Positions 19,110-28,403 of a DNA stretch of 64,000 bases are shown in pieces. The DNA comes from Shewanella frigidimarina (GTDB lineage Bacteria; Pseudomonadota; Gammaproteobacteria; Enterobacterales; Shewanellaceae): contig NZ_RKKE01000009.1 in assembly GCF_003797125.1 (NCBI RefSeq), positions 1-64,000 of the forward strand, in the 5' to 3' direction. The notes under the pieces were generated by a model. It made no database searches, was not told where the DNA came from, and saw only the letters and a list, made by a program, of their open reading frames with translations. The translations under genes and the position numbers were made by a program. Numbering within the stretch: position 1 is the stretch's first letter; each line of letters starts with the position of its first letter.

Positions 19110-19775
19110 ATGTTTGACTGGAATGCTATAGACACAGTACTGCTCGATATGGATGGTACCTTGCTTGATCTGCATTTTGATAACCACTTTTGGTTACATC
19201 TTGTACCGCAACAATTAAGCATGCAACGCAAAATAAGCTTGGATGAAGCCAATACTCTAGTCAAACAAGCTTATTATGATGTGGTTGGCACCTTAGATTG
19301 GTATTGTCTTGATTACTGGCAACGCTATTTACAACTCGATATTTTGGCGCTACACCATGCATCGGCAGACAGAATTAAACTTCGCCAAGACAGCATGCCT
19401 TTTTTACAGGCATTGGCTGGGGCAAGTAAACAACGTATTTTATTTACCAATGCTCACCCTCAAAGCTTAGCGCTTAAGCTAACTCATACCAATTTAGGCC
19501 ACGGTTTAGATAAAATGTTATCGAGCCATGAAAGCGGTTATCCCAAAGAACATCCGCAATTTTGGCAGTATGCACTGACTAAGTTCAACTTGGATCCGTC
19601 ACGGTGTTTATTTATTGATGACAGCGAAGTGATATTAGCGGCATCGAAAAAGGCAGGTATAGGTTATCAACTCGGGATTAAAAATCCCGATAGCCAGAAA
19701 CCTCATATTGAATTTGCCAACTTTCCCGCGATTACAGATTACCAGCCGCTATCGTTGGCACTGAACTCGGTATAA
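19110..19775 (+). CDS. yrfG: HAD-family GMP/IMP nucleotidase
   Basis: A 221-residue haloacid-dehalogenase-type hydrolase matching E. coli YrfG, which dephosphorylates purine nucleotides such as GMP and IMP. Motif I is DMDGT (nucleophile Asp13, acid Asp15), motif II is LFTNAH, and motif IV is FIDDSE. The ATG at 19110 has AAAGGA seven bases upstream; the TTG just before it is less likely. Its position near nudE, hslR and hslO is the same neighbourhood as in enterobacteria. Confidence 0.92.
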   Translation: MFDWNAIDTVLLDMDGTLLDLHFDNHFWLHLVPQQLSMQRKISLDEANTLVKQAYYDVVGTLDWYCLDYWQRYLQLDILALHHASADRIKLRQDSMPFLQALAGASKQRILFTNAHPQSLALKLTHTNLGHGLDKMLSSHESGYPKEHPQFWQYALTKFNLDPSRCLFIDDSEVILAASKKAGIGYQLGIKNPDSQKPHIEFANFPAITDYQPLSLALNSV

Positions 19776-19889
19776 GCGATGTCGCTATAAAAACGACCCA
19801 AGTAGTGAATGATCGTTAAATAGCGGTTGATGTCTGATCATAGTTAATAAGGTAGTTGTTGAGGTTATTCGATAAATTATTGCCGATAT

Positions 19890-19923
19890 AAAAATGCCTT
19901 GATAGTGATATCAAGGCATTAGT
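19890..19923 (-). terminator. terminator of the type II secretion operon (possibly also yrfG)
   Basis: A perfect 12-bp stem, AATGCCTTGATA and TATCAAGGCATT with a GTGA loop, is followed on the minus strand by TTTTATAT. It lies 24 bp after the gspN stop. On the plus strand the T run is poor. Confidence 0.82.
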
Positions 19924-19943
19924 TATTCAAATATCAACCGATT

Positions 19944-20705
19944 TTACAAGCCAGGCACAACGCCTTGATAGTTGATAGGGTAATAACCTTGGCTGTCTTG
20001 TCGGCCTAAAAAGGATAACGAATCGCGTAAATCTTTAGGTTGGGCATCGGTCGGTTTAATTTTAGCACTTACTTTAATCAAGTTTGACTCGCCTAGAATA
20101 GCGGTTCCCGTTAAGCCTAATACGTTTTGGGTTTCATCAGTGGCAATTTGTAATTGACCATCAAGACAACTGAGCCCCAATGCAATGTTACCTAAAGGGT
20201 ACACACCATATTGATTTTTAACATTGGTGTTATTTAAAAATAATTTACCGTTTAATTGTTCGCACCATGGTTTACCTTGCTCTAGCACTGCAACCATTAA
20301 ACTCACATCGCCATCAATTTTGGTTTTAAAAGGTAAACGGGCGCCCGCTAATAAAAAACTATCGGGTAGATCAAGTCGAATATTTTTCGCACTCAACCCA
20401 GATAACGACCAACTCACACTACCTTTACCACTAACAGCCGTAGCTCGATTACCAATATTAAAATCGATATCGGCTTTACCAAGCAGTAATCCCCACGGAC
20501 TTAACTGCCAACTAACGTGTTCTATTTGGCGTTGTTCAATAGTGATTAACGCCGCCTTTCCTTGCCAAAGCGTACCTTCGGCACCTGTGATAACCACATT
20601 ATTAGGTAACGGAGCGATACTGACTAACCAGTTCGCCGGTAAATAAACCAATAAAAACGCTAGGTAAATAATGACGCCAATGACTATTTTTGAAAATAAG
20701 CTCAC
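19944..20705 (-). CDS. gspN: type II secretion system protein N
   Basis: A 253-residue inner-membrane protein with one N-terminal membrane segment (about residues 6-30) and a periplasmic beta-rich domain. It is the last gene of the gspC-N operon, and the fold type and position fit GspN, an accessory component present in some type II systems and dispensable in several. It contains a short segment with two cysteines (CEQLNG and SCLDGQL) that may form a periplasmic disulfide. Confidence 0.85.
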   Translation of the reverse strand: MSLFSKIVIGVIIYLAFLLVYLPANWLVSIAPLPNNVVITGAEGTLWQGKAALITIEQRQIEHVSWQLSPWGLLLGKADIDFNIGNRATAVSGKGSVSWSLSGLSAKNIRLDLPDSFLLAGARLPFKTKIDGDVSLMVAVLEQGKPWCEQLNGKLFLNNTNVKNQYGVYPLGNIALGLSCLDGQLQIATDETQNVLGLTGTAILGESNLIKVSAKIKPTDAQPKDLRDSLSFLGRQDSQGYYPINYQGVVPGL

Positions 20706-20714
20706 AAAAAATCC

Positions 20715-21191
20715 TTACTGAGAAAGCTGAATACGTCTTACTTTTACAAAGCCAGCAACGTCTGATTCGGTTAGATCTACGCTGTCTAACGTTAAGCCCT
20801 TTTGCTCTACTAAGTCATGTAAGTAACCCAGTAACGCATCAAATGGTACGTCATCCATCCATAGCTGAATTTTATCGCCTTGCGGCTGCATACGGGTGAT
20901 CTCTAATTTATATTGTCCGGCCGTTTGATTTACCACAGAACTTAAACTGCCACGGACTTTAGCTTGCGCACCCGCTTGTTTCAGACCCGCTATTTTATTG
21001 GCGGTTTGTTTAACATAATTTAACGTTTGTTGCGCTGCGCTGTTATCACGTTCGGCGGTATCTTGAGCATTCGAAATGGGTGTCCAAATGCCCCAATAAA
21101 TAATGCCAATTGCCAATACTGCTGCACAAAAACCAACAAGTTGTTGTTCTCTAATGGCTAAACCTTGCCACCAACTACGCATGTTTTCCAT
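20715..21191 (-). CDS. gspM: type II secretion system protein M
   Basis: A 158-residue bitopic inner-membrane protein: a short cytoplasmic start, WWQGLAIREQQLVGF, a membrane helix at about 19-36, and a periplasmic ferredoxin-like domain. GspM pairs with GspL to hold the assembly platform around the ATPase GspE. It lies one base after gspL, as expected for tightly coupled partners. Confidence 0.9.
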   Translation of the reverse strand: MENMRSWWQGLAIREQQLVGFCAAVLAIGIIYWGIWTPISNAQDTAERDNSAAQQTLNYVKQTANKIAGLKQAGAQAKVRGSLSSVVNQTAGQYKLEITRMQPQGDKIQLWMDDVPFDALLGYLHDLVEQKGLTLDSVDLTESDVAGFVKVRRIQLSQ

Positions 21192-21192
21192 G

Positions 21193-22398
21193 TTATTTAT
21201 TCCTTAACGTCAGCGTACTGGTAACGCTTTCTTCGCTACTATTCATGGCACCACCTTCGAGGAGGTAGTCTTTGCTAACAAGCTCTTTAAATGTATCTAT
21301 TTGGCCGTACGTTTTTGCTGTGACTTGCATTCGTAACTCATTACGATTGGCTTCGTAACGCAAAGTGTTCGGTTTAAGTTCTGGCACCTTACTAAATGCA
21401 GGCTTTAAACCATCTAGCATTTCAAAAAATTCGGCTCCGCCACCTTGGCCTTGCATGCTGCGTAATTCACTGCCCATTTGTGATCGCATATTAACAATAC
21501 GGTTAACACCCGGCACGGCTTGTTTAAAAATCATTTCGCTTTGAGCTTGCAGCTCTGTGGTCTGATTATTCAGTTGATGGATGGCGATGCCTTTATTTGC
21601 TAAGGCTAAAACAATCGCAATCATCACTACAATCGCCGCGTTTTTCCAGGTGAGTAACTGTTTACTGTATTCATGCTTAGGTTTATAAATGCCACTTAGT
21701 AAATTGATTGGGGCGTTCAAAATGCCTTTTGCTAGTACCATCATCGGTAAATCTAGTGGCTTGTTATTAATATCCACACCTTCAAATACAATATCGTCAC
21801 TGTAGCTTGCAACACTAATCGATTCATTATCATTAGGTTTTGCAGCTATTAATAGCTTTGGCAGTGCAAATGCAGACCATGCTTTAGGCACGCTAACACC
21901 GCTACCTTCAGACGTTCGGATTAAATACTCGCTACCAACACTCATTGCTGCCCAACGACATTGCTCTAACGGCAACGCTAAACAATCTGGCACGATACGT
22001 TTTACTTTTAAGCCTGCATGATGAAGCCATTCAAGCCATATTTGCATTTGCTCATGTGCCACTGCAGCCACATTAAGCTGCTCACCTTCACGAGGCCCAA
22101 CAACAAAATGCATATTGTCTACATTCGTCGCTAATGATTCCTCTAACATGTATGGCAACGCCTTTAATGCTTGGCGTTGGCCTTTTTCGGGCAACATAAT
22201 TTGTGTCAATGTCATGTTGGCCGCAGGCACAAGTACATCAACAGGACGATTACCCGCACGCTCAGCTAAAGTGCTGAGACTGGCGGCATCAGATAATTCA
22301 CCAGAAGCGATGATCTCTTGCTCTTGTTCTGACCATACAAGCCACGAACATGGGTGTTCTGATGATTTTCCTAACCGGATAAATAGCCGTTCAGACAC
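21193..22398 (-). CDS. gspL: type II secretion system protein L
   Basis: A 401-residue protein with a large actin-like cytoplasmic domain (about 1-245) that recruits the GspE ATPase, one membrane helix near residues 253-272 (NAAIVVMIAIVLALANKG), and a periplasmic domain that pairs with GspM. The first residues MSERLFIRLG and length are typical of GspL. Confidence 0.92.
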   Translation of the reverse strand: MSERLFIRLGKSSEHPCSWLVWSEQEQEIIASGELSDAASLSTLAERAGNRPVDVLVPAANMTLTQIMLPEKGQRQALKALPYMLEESLATNVDNMHFVVGPREGEQLNVAAVAHEQMQIWLEWLHHAGLKVKRIVPDCLALPLEQCRWAAMSVGSEYLIRTSEGSGVSVPKAWSAFALPKLLIAAKPNDNESISVASYSDDIVFEGVDINNKPLDLPMMVLAKGILNAPINLLSGIYKPKHEYSKQLLTWKNAAIVVMIAIVLALANKGIAIHQLNNQTTELQAQSEMIFKQAVPGVNRIVNMRSQMGSELRSMQGQGGGAEFFEMLDGLKPAFSKVPELKPNTLRYEANRNELRMQVTAKTYGQIDTFKELVSKDYLLEGGAMNSSEESVTSTLTLRNK

Positions 22399-22449
22399 TG
22401 TTTATTCTCCACCGATCTCAATACGTATTGTTACGCAATGAATTTGTTA

Positions 22450-23436
22450 TTATTGTTGGCCACCATACTGACGGGTGAGCACATCTAAATCTTTACCATT
22501 ACGCTTCAGGACACTTTCCATTCGAAATATTGCTGTATCGACTTTGGCGCCAGCTTTCAATAAAAAGTACTGGCTATCAACCACAAAACTCGACTTTACA
22601 TTCGCTTCGGATTTTATGCCACTAAGTGACGATCCTTCCCAAAACTCTTCAATTTTTTCATATCCATCAGCTGGACGATTGTTAATAATATTTTCAGCCT
22701 CGCTGACTGATATTTTATTTTCTAGCATTGCTGCCAGTAAAGCAGCTTGCTCAACCTTAATGGTATTTACATTTAATAATTGGCTGTCTTCACCAGGTAT
22801 TGCACATACATAAGGTATAAGATTCAGGTAAACATCTTGGCTGAATCCTAACACTGCACGTAACTCACTGCGATGCTGCATTAAGGTATTGGCTGCACGA
22901 TATGGCACATTACGAGATTCATATTCGGCATCTTCAGCACCATATGGGCCAGATAACGTGTCTTCATCGATATAATCTTTAAGAGTTGACGTTAATTGCT
23001 CTGCGCCAAACTCATCAACCCCTAAGCTGATCAGTAACGATTGAAACTGTATGGCTGCAACGGTCATTTCGGGCTGACCATTTTTGTTTTTTTCCGATGC
23101 CTGACCGACGGCATTAACATTAAAGCATGCCCGCATATCTTGTATTTCACCGACAATTTCACCGTATTCAGCCGGAAATGCCACATTGGCCAAGGCCCAA
23201 TACTGTTGTAAATGTACGGTTCCCTCTGAATCTTCAAAATCTTGCTTGAGCACTTTCATCGCCAGCTCTTCAGCAGAAAGGGCATACCAATAAGCCTGAT
23301 CGTATTGGGCTAGATTAAGCGTTCGGCGCATTGACAGCTGATTACGACTACTAATGTTGGTGGCAATAATCACCACCATAGCAACAATTAGCATCACTAC
23401 TATTAATGCAACCCCGCGTTGCTTTTGGCCGCCCAT
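22450..23436 (-). CDS. gspK: minor pseudopilin GspK
   Basis: The largest minor pseudopilin, capping the pseudopilus tip with GspI and GspJ. The 328-residue protein has the prepilin site MGGQKQRG followed by VALIVVMLIVAMVVIIATN, and lacks Glu5 of the mature chain (VALIV), as GspK proteins do. The large domain contains the helical insertion characteristic of GspK. It overlaps gspJ by one base. A 51-bp gap separates it from gspL. Confidence 0.92.
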   Translation of the reverse strand: MGGQKQRGVALIVVMLIVAMVVIIATNISSRNQLSMRRTLNLAQYDQAYWYALSAEELAMKVLKQDFEDSEGTVHLQQYWALANVAFPAEYGEIVGEIQDMRACFNVNAVGQASEKNKNGQPEMTVAAIQFQSLLISLGVDEFGAEQLTSTLKDYIDEDTLSGPYGAEDAEYESRNVPYRAANTLMQHRSELRAVLGFSQDVYLNLIPYVCAIPGEDSQLLNVNTIKVEQAALLAAMLENKISVSEAENIINNRPADGYEKIEEFWEGSSLSGIKSEANVKSSFVVDSQYFLLKAGAKVDTAIFRMESVLKRNGKDLDVLTRQYGGQQ

Positions 23437-24092
23437 TATGAGGGTTTCCCATCATCGGAGGAGTCAGACTTAGTTGCTGGTGCACCTTTAGGCAGTAAAA
23501 AACGACGTTGAATTTTACCTAAACCTTCTAATTCTATTTCCATCGCAATCCCTTTTGGCATCACGGTTCCATCAACTTGCTTCTGCCATTTATCATCCAT
23601 ATAAAACGAATACTCAATTGACAGCACATGGTCAATAACCACGCTTTTTAATGGTTCAGCACCTGATACAGGTTCAGGATAAGGATAATACCAACGCTCA
23701 AGGCGGCCATTTTGAACCACATAAGCAACCGATTGCAGACTTCCTCTAGGTAACATGCCATCTGGGTTTAACCAGCCCAAACGGTAAAATACCAGTGCTT
23801 CGGTTTCTGAGTCGAGAATATTATCGCCAGCCTGAAAAAAACGGCTGCCACGATCACCTTCAAATAATCTAGGGCTACGCGCCACCATTTGGCCCAAATC
23901 ACGTTCTAACGCACCAAAACCTTGCTGTAATGACTTAAGCCGAGTAGCAAACTCTTTGGTCACTTCATCATTTTTCATTACCGTCGACAATACTGAGTTT
24001 GCCGCGATACCCAGCATGGCAAAAATCGCAATCGCGATAAGCATTTCGAGTAAGGTAAAGCCGCTAAAATGCCTAGGCTTTGTTATGGACAT
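23436..24092 (-). CDS. gspJ: minor pseudopilin GspJ
   Basis: A 218-residue pseudopilin. The leader MSITKPRHFSG precedes the cleavage site and FTLLEMLIAIAIFAMLG, with Glu5 conserved. It forms the tip complex with GspI and GspK. The start overlaps the end of gspI by 20 bp and has GGTAAG five bases upstream. Confidence 0.92.
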   Translation of the reverse strand: MSITKPRHFSGFTLLEMLIAIAIFAMLGIAANSVLSTVMKNDEVTKEFATRLKSLQQGFGALERDLGQMVARSPRLFEGDRGSRFFQAGDNILDSETEALVFYRLGWLNPDGMLPRGSLQSVAYVVQNGRLERWYYPYPEPVSGAEPLKSVVIDHVLSIEYSFYMDDKWQKQVDGTVMPKGIAMEIELEGLGKIQRRFLLPKGAPATKSDSSDDGKPS

Positions 24093-24510
24093 AACTGCTT
24101 ACCTGAGCCACTACGCGTTTAAATTTGTCGTCGTCACTGACGCTAATACGGATCATTCTAAATTTATCATCGGTGGTTTTAATCACTTCTTGGCGCCAAT
24201 ACCATTCACGACCTGCGAGCTCTGACTGACCCGTTTTTTGGCCTATATCAGGAAAGGTACCAGGTAAACGCACGTCGACCATTTGATTACTGGCTACCCA
24301 TTGCGCTAACGTTCGTTCTTCTAAAATGGGCATGTTCGCCATTTGTTCGCCCAAACTTTTGGTCACCGATACCGCTGCAATGGAAAACACCGCTAAAGCA
24401 ACGATAACTTCAAGTAAAGTCATACCACGATTCTTACCGCGTAAGCTTTTAATATCTGAGCTGTTAACTTTCCAGTATTGAGGGCGTCGATATGATGTGA
24501 GTTTATTCAT
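24073..24510 (-). CDS. gspI: minor pseudopilin GspI
   Basis: A 145-residue pseudopilin with RG then MTLLEVIVALAVFSIAAVS, Glu5 conserved. The first ATG in frame gives a 29-residue leader before the cleavage site, much longer than the 6-8 usual for GspI. No ATG, GTG or TTG lies between it and the cleavage site, so either the leader is really long or a rare codon such as ATT is used. It overlaps gspH by 8 bp. Confidence 0.9.
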   Translation of the reverse strand: MNKLTSYRRPQYWKVNSSDIKSLRGKNRGMTLLEVIVALAVFSIAAVSVTKSLGEQMANMPILEERTLAQWVASNQMVDVRLPGTFPDIGQKTGQSELAGREWYWRQEVIKTTDDKFRMIRISVSDDDKFKRVVAQVSSYVHNKA

Positions 24511-25075
24511 CTACACGCCCTAATGTTAAGCGACCTAACGCGTCACCCACAACCAGCACATTGACTGGCTGACGGTCATCATTGATCGTATTAAAACCCA
24601 GTTCAAAGGGAGTCATCTCTCCGCTGGGAAACAATAAAATTTGCGGTTCAGGATGTTTCTTTTTATCTTCTTCGCTCTCTTCGTCGATAAAAGGCTCATC
24701 AAACCAAGACTCATTTTGCTCGTCTTCTTGAACTAATGGCATGCCATCGATCACAATATCTAAGGTAATACCGGTATCCATTTTTTTGGCCGATAATAGC
24801 CGGTCTTGATCAACAGGCATCCATTTACCTTCTTTATAAAACACAAACTGATATTGATCTTCGTCAATCACAATGCCAATAAACTGACCGCTTAAGACAC
24901 TTTCATCAAGTACCATCTCAGTTGCAGTCATAAAACGTTGCGCCTGTTTTTTGAGCATTTGTTCCGGCCCAGCAACACTAATAGACATGGTTACCGCAGA
25001 GGCAACCAAACCCATTAGCAATGCCACAATTAACACCTCTAATAAAGTGAAACCGGCTTGACGATGATGAATCAT
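24503..25075 (-). CDS. gspH: minor pseudopilin GspH
   Basis: A 190-residue pseudopilin: leader MIHHRQAG, then FTLLEVLIVALLMGLVASA with Glu5. The ATG at 25075 begins one base after the gspG stop codon and gives a normal leader; the frame stays open upstream to 25174, but that stretch overlaps gspG and would not yield a pilin leader. An acidic loop (EDEQNESWFDEPFIDEESEE, about residues 120-140) is unusual and could bind cation. Confidence 0.9.
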   Translation of the reverse strand: MIHHRQAGFTLLEVLIVALLMGLVASAVTMSISVAGPEQMLKKQAQRFMTATEMVLDESVLSGQFIGIVIDEDQYQFVFYKEGKWMPVDQDRLLSAKKMDTGITLDIVIDGMPLVQEDEQNESWFDEPFIDEESEEDKKKHPEPQILLFPSGEMTPFELGFNTINDDRQPVNVLVVGDALGRLTLGRVDE

Positions 25076-25076
25076 C

Positions 25077-25511
25077 TTATTGGAAATCTTGTAAATTCCA
25101 GCTTCCGATATCGTCTTCAGAACCTGGTTGTCCATCTGGTCCTGCGCTGAAGATGTCAATTTTGCCATTTTCACCAGGGCTTAATAATAAATAGTCACTG
25201 CGCCATGGATCTTGTGGTAAACGTTTAACATACCCACCTTCACGGAAATTACGCGGCTCTGGTGACGAGGTAGGTTTTTGCACCAACGCATCGAGACCTT
25301 GTTCTGTGGTTGGATAAATACTGTTATCTAACTTATACATATCCAATGCATTTTCTAATGCCACAATATCTGATACCGCTTTTTGTTGATCGGCTTTATC
25401 TTTGTTACCCATCAGATTGGGCACAACCATTGACGCTAAAATACCTAAAATAACAATCACCACCATTACTTCGAGTAAGGTGAAACCACGTTGTTTATTA
25501 TTATGTTGCAT
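25077..25511 (-). CDS. gspG: major pseudopilin GspG
   Basis: The main subunit of the pseudopilus. The 144-residue precursor has leader MQHNNKQRG then FTLLEVMVVIVILGILASMVVPNL, with Glu5 conserved. The C-terminal loop PWRSDYLLLSPG and FSAGPDGQPGSEDDIGSW carries the calcium-binding aspartates typical of GspG. A 96-bp gap with a stem-loop separates it from gspF, which may help raise its expression. Confidence 0.95.
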   Translation of the reverse strand: MQHNNKQRGFTLLEVMVVIVILGILASMVVPNLMGNKDKADQQKAVSDIVALENALDMYKLDNSIYPTTEQGLDALVQKPTSSPEPRNFREGGYVKRLPQDPWRSDYLLLSPGENGKIDIFSAGPDGQPGSEDDIGSWNLQDFQ

Positions 25512-25564
25512 TAATTACTTCCTCTAAAAATTGTCTATATATTCGTGCGTAAAATTAAGTATTA

Positions 25565-25593
25565 ATCTTGGTATACGGTTATCCCACCAAGAT
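25565..25593 (-). promoter_or_regulatory. stem-loop between gspF and gspG
   Basis: ATCTTGGT and ACCAAGAT form a perfect 8-bp stem with a 13-nt loop in the only sizeable gap of the operon upstream of the pseudopilin genes. No T run follows, so it is more likely an mRNA processing or stability element than a terminator. Confidence 0.55.
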
Positions 25594-25607
25594 ACACAAC
25601 TTCAAAA

Positions 25608-26840
25608 CTAGCCGCTGATTAAGTTATTTAACTCTAAAATAGGCTGTAAAATGGCCATTACAATAAATAATACAACCGATGCCATGCTCACGACTAGCAT
25701 AGGTTCAAATACTCCCAATGCAATATTAACGTTCGACTCGAACTCTCGGTCTTGGTTGTCTGCTGCACGTTCCAGCATGTTTTCAAGCTGGCCACTTTTT
25801 TCACCCGATGCAATCATATACAACATCATTGCAGGGAATAGCTTAGTATTAGTCAACGCCGTGCCTAAACTAGTTCCCTCACGGACTCGCGCCGTAGCCT
25901 CATCAACAGCAGCGCGCACCTTAACATTTTGCAAAACTTCGCTGGCAATTCGCATCCCATCAAGTAATGGGACCGAGCTGGCTGACAAAATACTTAATGT
26001 TCGCGCAAATCGGGCGGTATTAAGCCCTTTACTGACTTTGCCAATTACGGGCATTTGCAAAAGAGCTGTATCATATTTCATCCGCATAATCGGATTGGTC
26101 AGCAGCCGCTGGAACATCACCATAGCAGCAAAAATAAGCAGTACGACCACAACCCCCCAATGTTGTACAAAATCTGAGGCAAGAATCAAAAACTGAGTTG
26201 TGCCGGGTAATTCTTGGCCCATGTGCTCAAACTGCCCAACAACCTTTGGCACCACAGCTGCCAATAACACGGCAATAACACCAATAGCGACCACGGTTAA
26301 TACAATAGGGTAAATCATTGCTTGAGTAAGCTTGGATTTGAGTTGCTGACGACGCTCTGTGTAATCGGCAAGTCGATTAAGCACTACTTCTAAATGGCCT
26401 GATTTCTCACCCGACGCTACCATCGCGCGGTATAAGTCATCAAACACATGCGGAAATTCGGCCATTGAGTCAGCTAAGCTGTAACCTTCAACCACCCGAG
26501 AACGCACCGCCATAATCATGCTACCTAAGCGATCTTTCTCAGACTGTTGCCCCACCGCTTTTAACGCTTCTTCAATGGGTAAGCCTGCGGCCACTAATGT
26601 CGCTATTTGGCGCGTGATCAATGCCAATTCGGCAACAGAAATACGCTTTTTAAATAGGGAGGCTAAATTAAAACCGCCACGCTGTGAACGGGCTTCTTTC
26701 TCACTGACAGGCTGAAGTTCTAGCGGCATAAGGCGCTGCTCACGCAGCTGGCTTCTTGCATGACGCGCAGTATCAGCTTCTATCACACCTTTTTGTTGCT
26801 TGCCTTTACTATCAAGGGCTTTGTATTCAAACGCCGCCAT
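25608..26840 (-). CDS. gspF: type II secretion system inner-membrane platform protein F
   Basis: A polytopic protein of 410 residues that forms the inner-membrane core and is thought to couple ATPase motion to pseudopilus assembly. It starts MAAFEYKALDSKGKQ, typical of GspF/PilC, and has two repeated cytoplasmic domains (about 70-195 and 275-395) with three membrane helices between and after them. The ATG lies four bases after gspE. Confidence 0.95.
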   Translation of the reverse strand: MAAFEYKALDSKGKQQKGVIEADTARHARSQLREQRLMPLELQPVSEKEARSQRGGFNLASLFKKRISVAELALITRQIATLVAAGLPIEEALKAVGQQSEKDRLGSMIMAVRSRVVEGYSLADSMAEFPHVFDDLYRAMVASGEKSGHLEVVLNRLADYTERRQQLKSKLTQAMIYPIVLTVVAIGVIAVLLAAVVPKVVGQFEHMGQELPGTTQFLILASDFVQHWGVVVVLLIFAAMVMFQRLLTNPIMRMKYDTALLQMPVIGKVSKGLNTARFARTLSILSASSVPLLDGMRIASEVLQNVKVRAAVDEATARVREGTSLGTALTNTKLFPAMMLYMIASGEKSGQLENMLERAADNQDREFESNVNIALGVFEPMLVVSMASVVLFIVMAILQPILELNNLISG

Positions 26841-26843
26841 TGA

Positions 26844-28403
26844 TTACTCCTCGCGCGTAACGCGCAATACTTCTTCTAGCGTTGTCACACCTGTGAGTAC
26901 TTTACTCATGCCGTCATGACGAATACTTGGAATCGATTTACGTACATATTTTTCAATGGCTAATTCGCCCCTGCCGCCATGAATTAACTCACGGACATTG
27001 TCATCAACGGTAAGTAACTCATGAATACCTGTTCGACCACGATAACCATTTTGACCACAGGCCTTACAACCTTTAGCGCGATAAATAATACGTGTGTCGT
27101 TTGCGGTAATACCCAGCAACTCGCGTTCACGCTCATCAGGCTCATGTGCTTCTTTACACTGTGGGCATAATGTCCGAATTAAGCGTTGAGCAAGCACGCC
27201 AAGCAAACTTGATGACACTAAAAAGGGTTCTACGCCCATGTCTTGCAAACGGGTAATTGCCCCAGATGCGGTATTGGTATGCAAGGTTGAAATAACTAAG
27301 TGACCAGTTAATGATGCTTGAACTGCAATTTGCGCCGTTTCTAAATCACGAATTTCACCAATCATGACTACATCGGGATCTTGACGTAAAATTGCGCGTA
27401 ATCCTCGAGCAAAAGTCATGTCGACTTTAGTGTTTACCTGAGTTTGTCCAACGCCCTCTAACTCATACTCAATAGGATCTTCAACGGTTAAAATATTGGT
27501 ATCTTTAGAATTGATTTCCGTTAACCCAGCGTACAAGGTGGTACTTTTACCAGAACCAGTAGGCCCGGTAACAAGAATAATGCCGTGTGGCTTACGAATT
27601 AATTCATCGAATTTTTCACGAATGCCTGGTGTCATACCCAGTTGTTGTAAGTCTAAGTTGCCGGTATTTTTGTCCAATAAACGCATTACCACACGCTCAC
27701 CATGACTTGATGGCATAGTTGATACCCGCACATCGACAGCACGACCAGCAATACGCAACGAAATACGGCCATCTTGTGGCAGGCGTTTCTCGGCGATGTC
27801 TAAACGTGCCATCACTTTAATACGCGACACTAACAAAGACGACAATTTACGATTTGGCTTTAATACTTCTTTCAACACGCCATCAATACGGAAACGAACA
27901 ACCAGTTGTTTCTCATAGGTTTCGACGTGAATGTCTGAGGCTTCTTCTTTAATCGCTTCTGATAACAGCGCATTAATTAATTTAATAATCGGCGCGTCAT
28001 CGTCGCCCTCAAGCAAGTCTTCCGTTTGTGGCAGTTCTTCAGCCAGAGTAAACAAGTCCATTTCGTTACCAATATCTTCCATAAGCTGTTGGGCTTCTGA
28101 AGAATTAGCTTGATATGCTTGAGTTAGTTTGGCTTCAAACTTAGCCACTTCTAGTTTAATTAACGGTAACTCAACACCCGCGTAGCGCCGTACCTCTAGC
28201 ATGGCGCTAAGTGGTGTGTTATCGGTATAGAAAAGACAAAGCTGCTCGTTTTCTTTCGCTAACACTAATTGAAAGCGGTGCGAGAAGGCAAACGGCAAGC
28301 GCTCTTTACTCGTCGAATGAAAAACCTCATCACCTTCAACAACTTCCATGGCAACTTCACTAGATACTTGGGCTAATGGTTCTGTCATCACGCTATCAGT
28401 CAT
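26844..28403 (-). CDS. gspE: type II secretion system ATPase E
   Basis: The cytoplasmic hexameric ATPase of the secretion system. The 519-residue product has Walker [10 protein letters not shown], an Asp box ([13 protein letters not shown]), Walker B with [10 protein letters not shown], a His box, and the zinc-binding CPQC...CKAC motif. The ATG at 28403 overlaps the gspD stop (ATGACTGA, 8-bp overlap) and is better than the more upstream in-frame codon, which would lie inside gspD. Confidence 0.95.
   Translation of the reverse strand: MTDSVMTEPLAQVSSEVAMEVVEGDEVFHSTSKERLPFAFSHRFQLVLAKENEQLCLFYTDNTPLSAMLEVRRYAGVELPLIKLEVAKFEAKLTQAYQANSSEAQQLMEDIGNEMDLFTLAEELPQTEDLLEGDDDAPIIKLINALLSEAIKEEASDIHVETYEKQLVVRFRIDGVLKEVLKPNRKLSSLLVSRIKVMARLDIAEKRLPQDGRISLRIAGRAVDVRVSTMPSSHGERVVMRLLDKNTGNLDLQQLGMTPGIREKFDELIRKPHGIILVTGPTGSGKSTTLYAGLTEINSKDTNILTVEDPIEYELEGVGQTQVNTKVDMTFARGLRAILRQDPDVVMIGEIRDLETAQIAVQASLTGHLVISTLHTNTASGAITRLQDMGVEPFLVSSSLLGVLAQRLIRTLCPQCKEAHEPDERERELLGITANDTRIIYRAKGCKACGQNGYRGRTGIHELLTVDDNVRELIHGGRGELAIEKYVRKSIPSIRHDGMSKVLTGVTTLEEVLRVTREE

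Noticed and set aside
18957-19187. Minus-strand 76-codon frame overlapping the yrfG start
   Set aside because: It overlaps the conserved N-terminus of YrfG and looks random.
25651-26196. Plus-strand 181-codon frame opposite gspF
   Set aside because: It is antisense to a well-conserved gene, with no ribosome site or domain.
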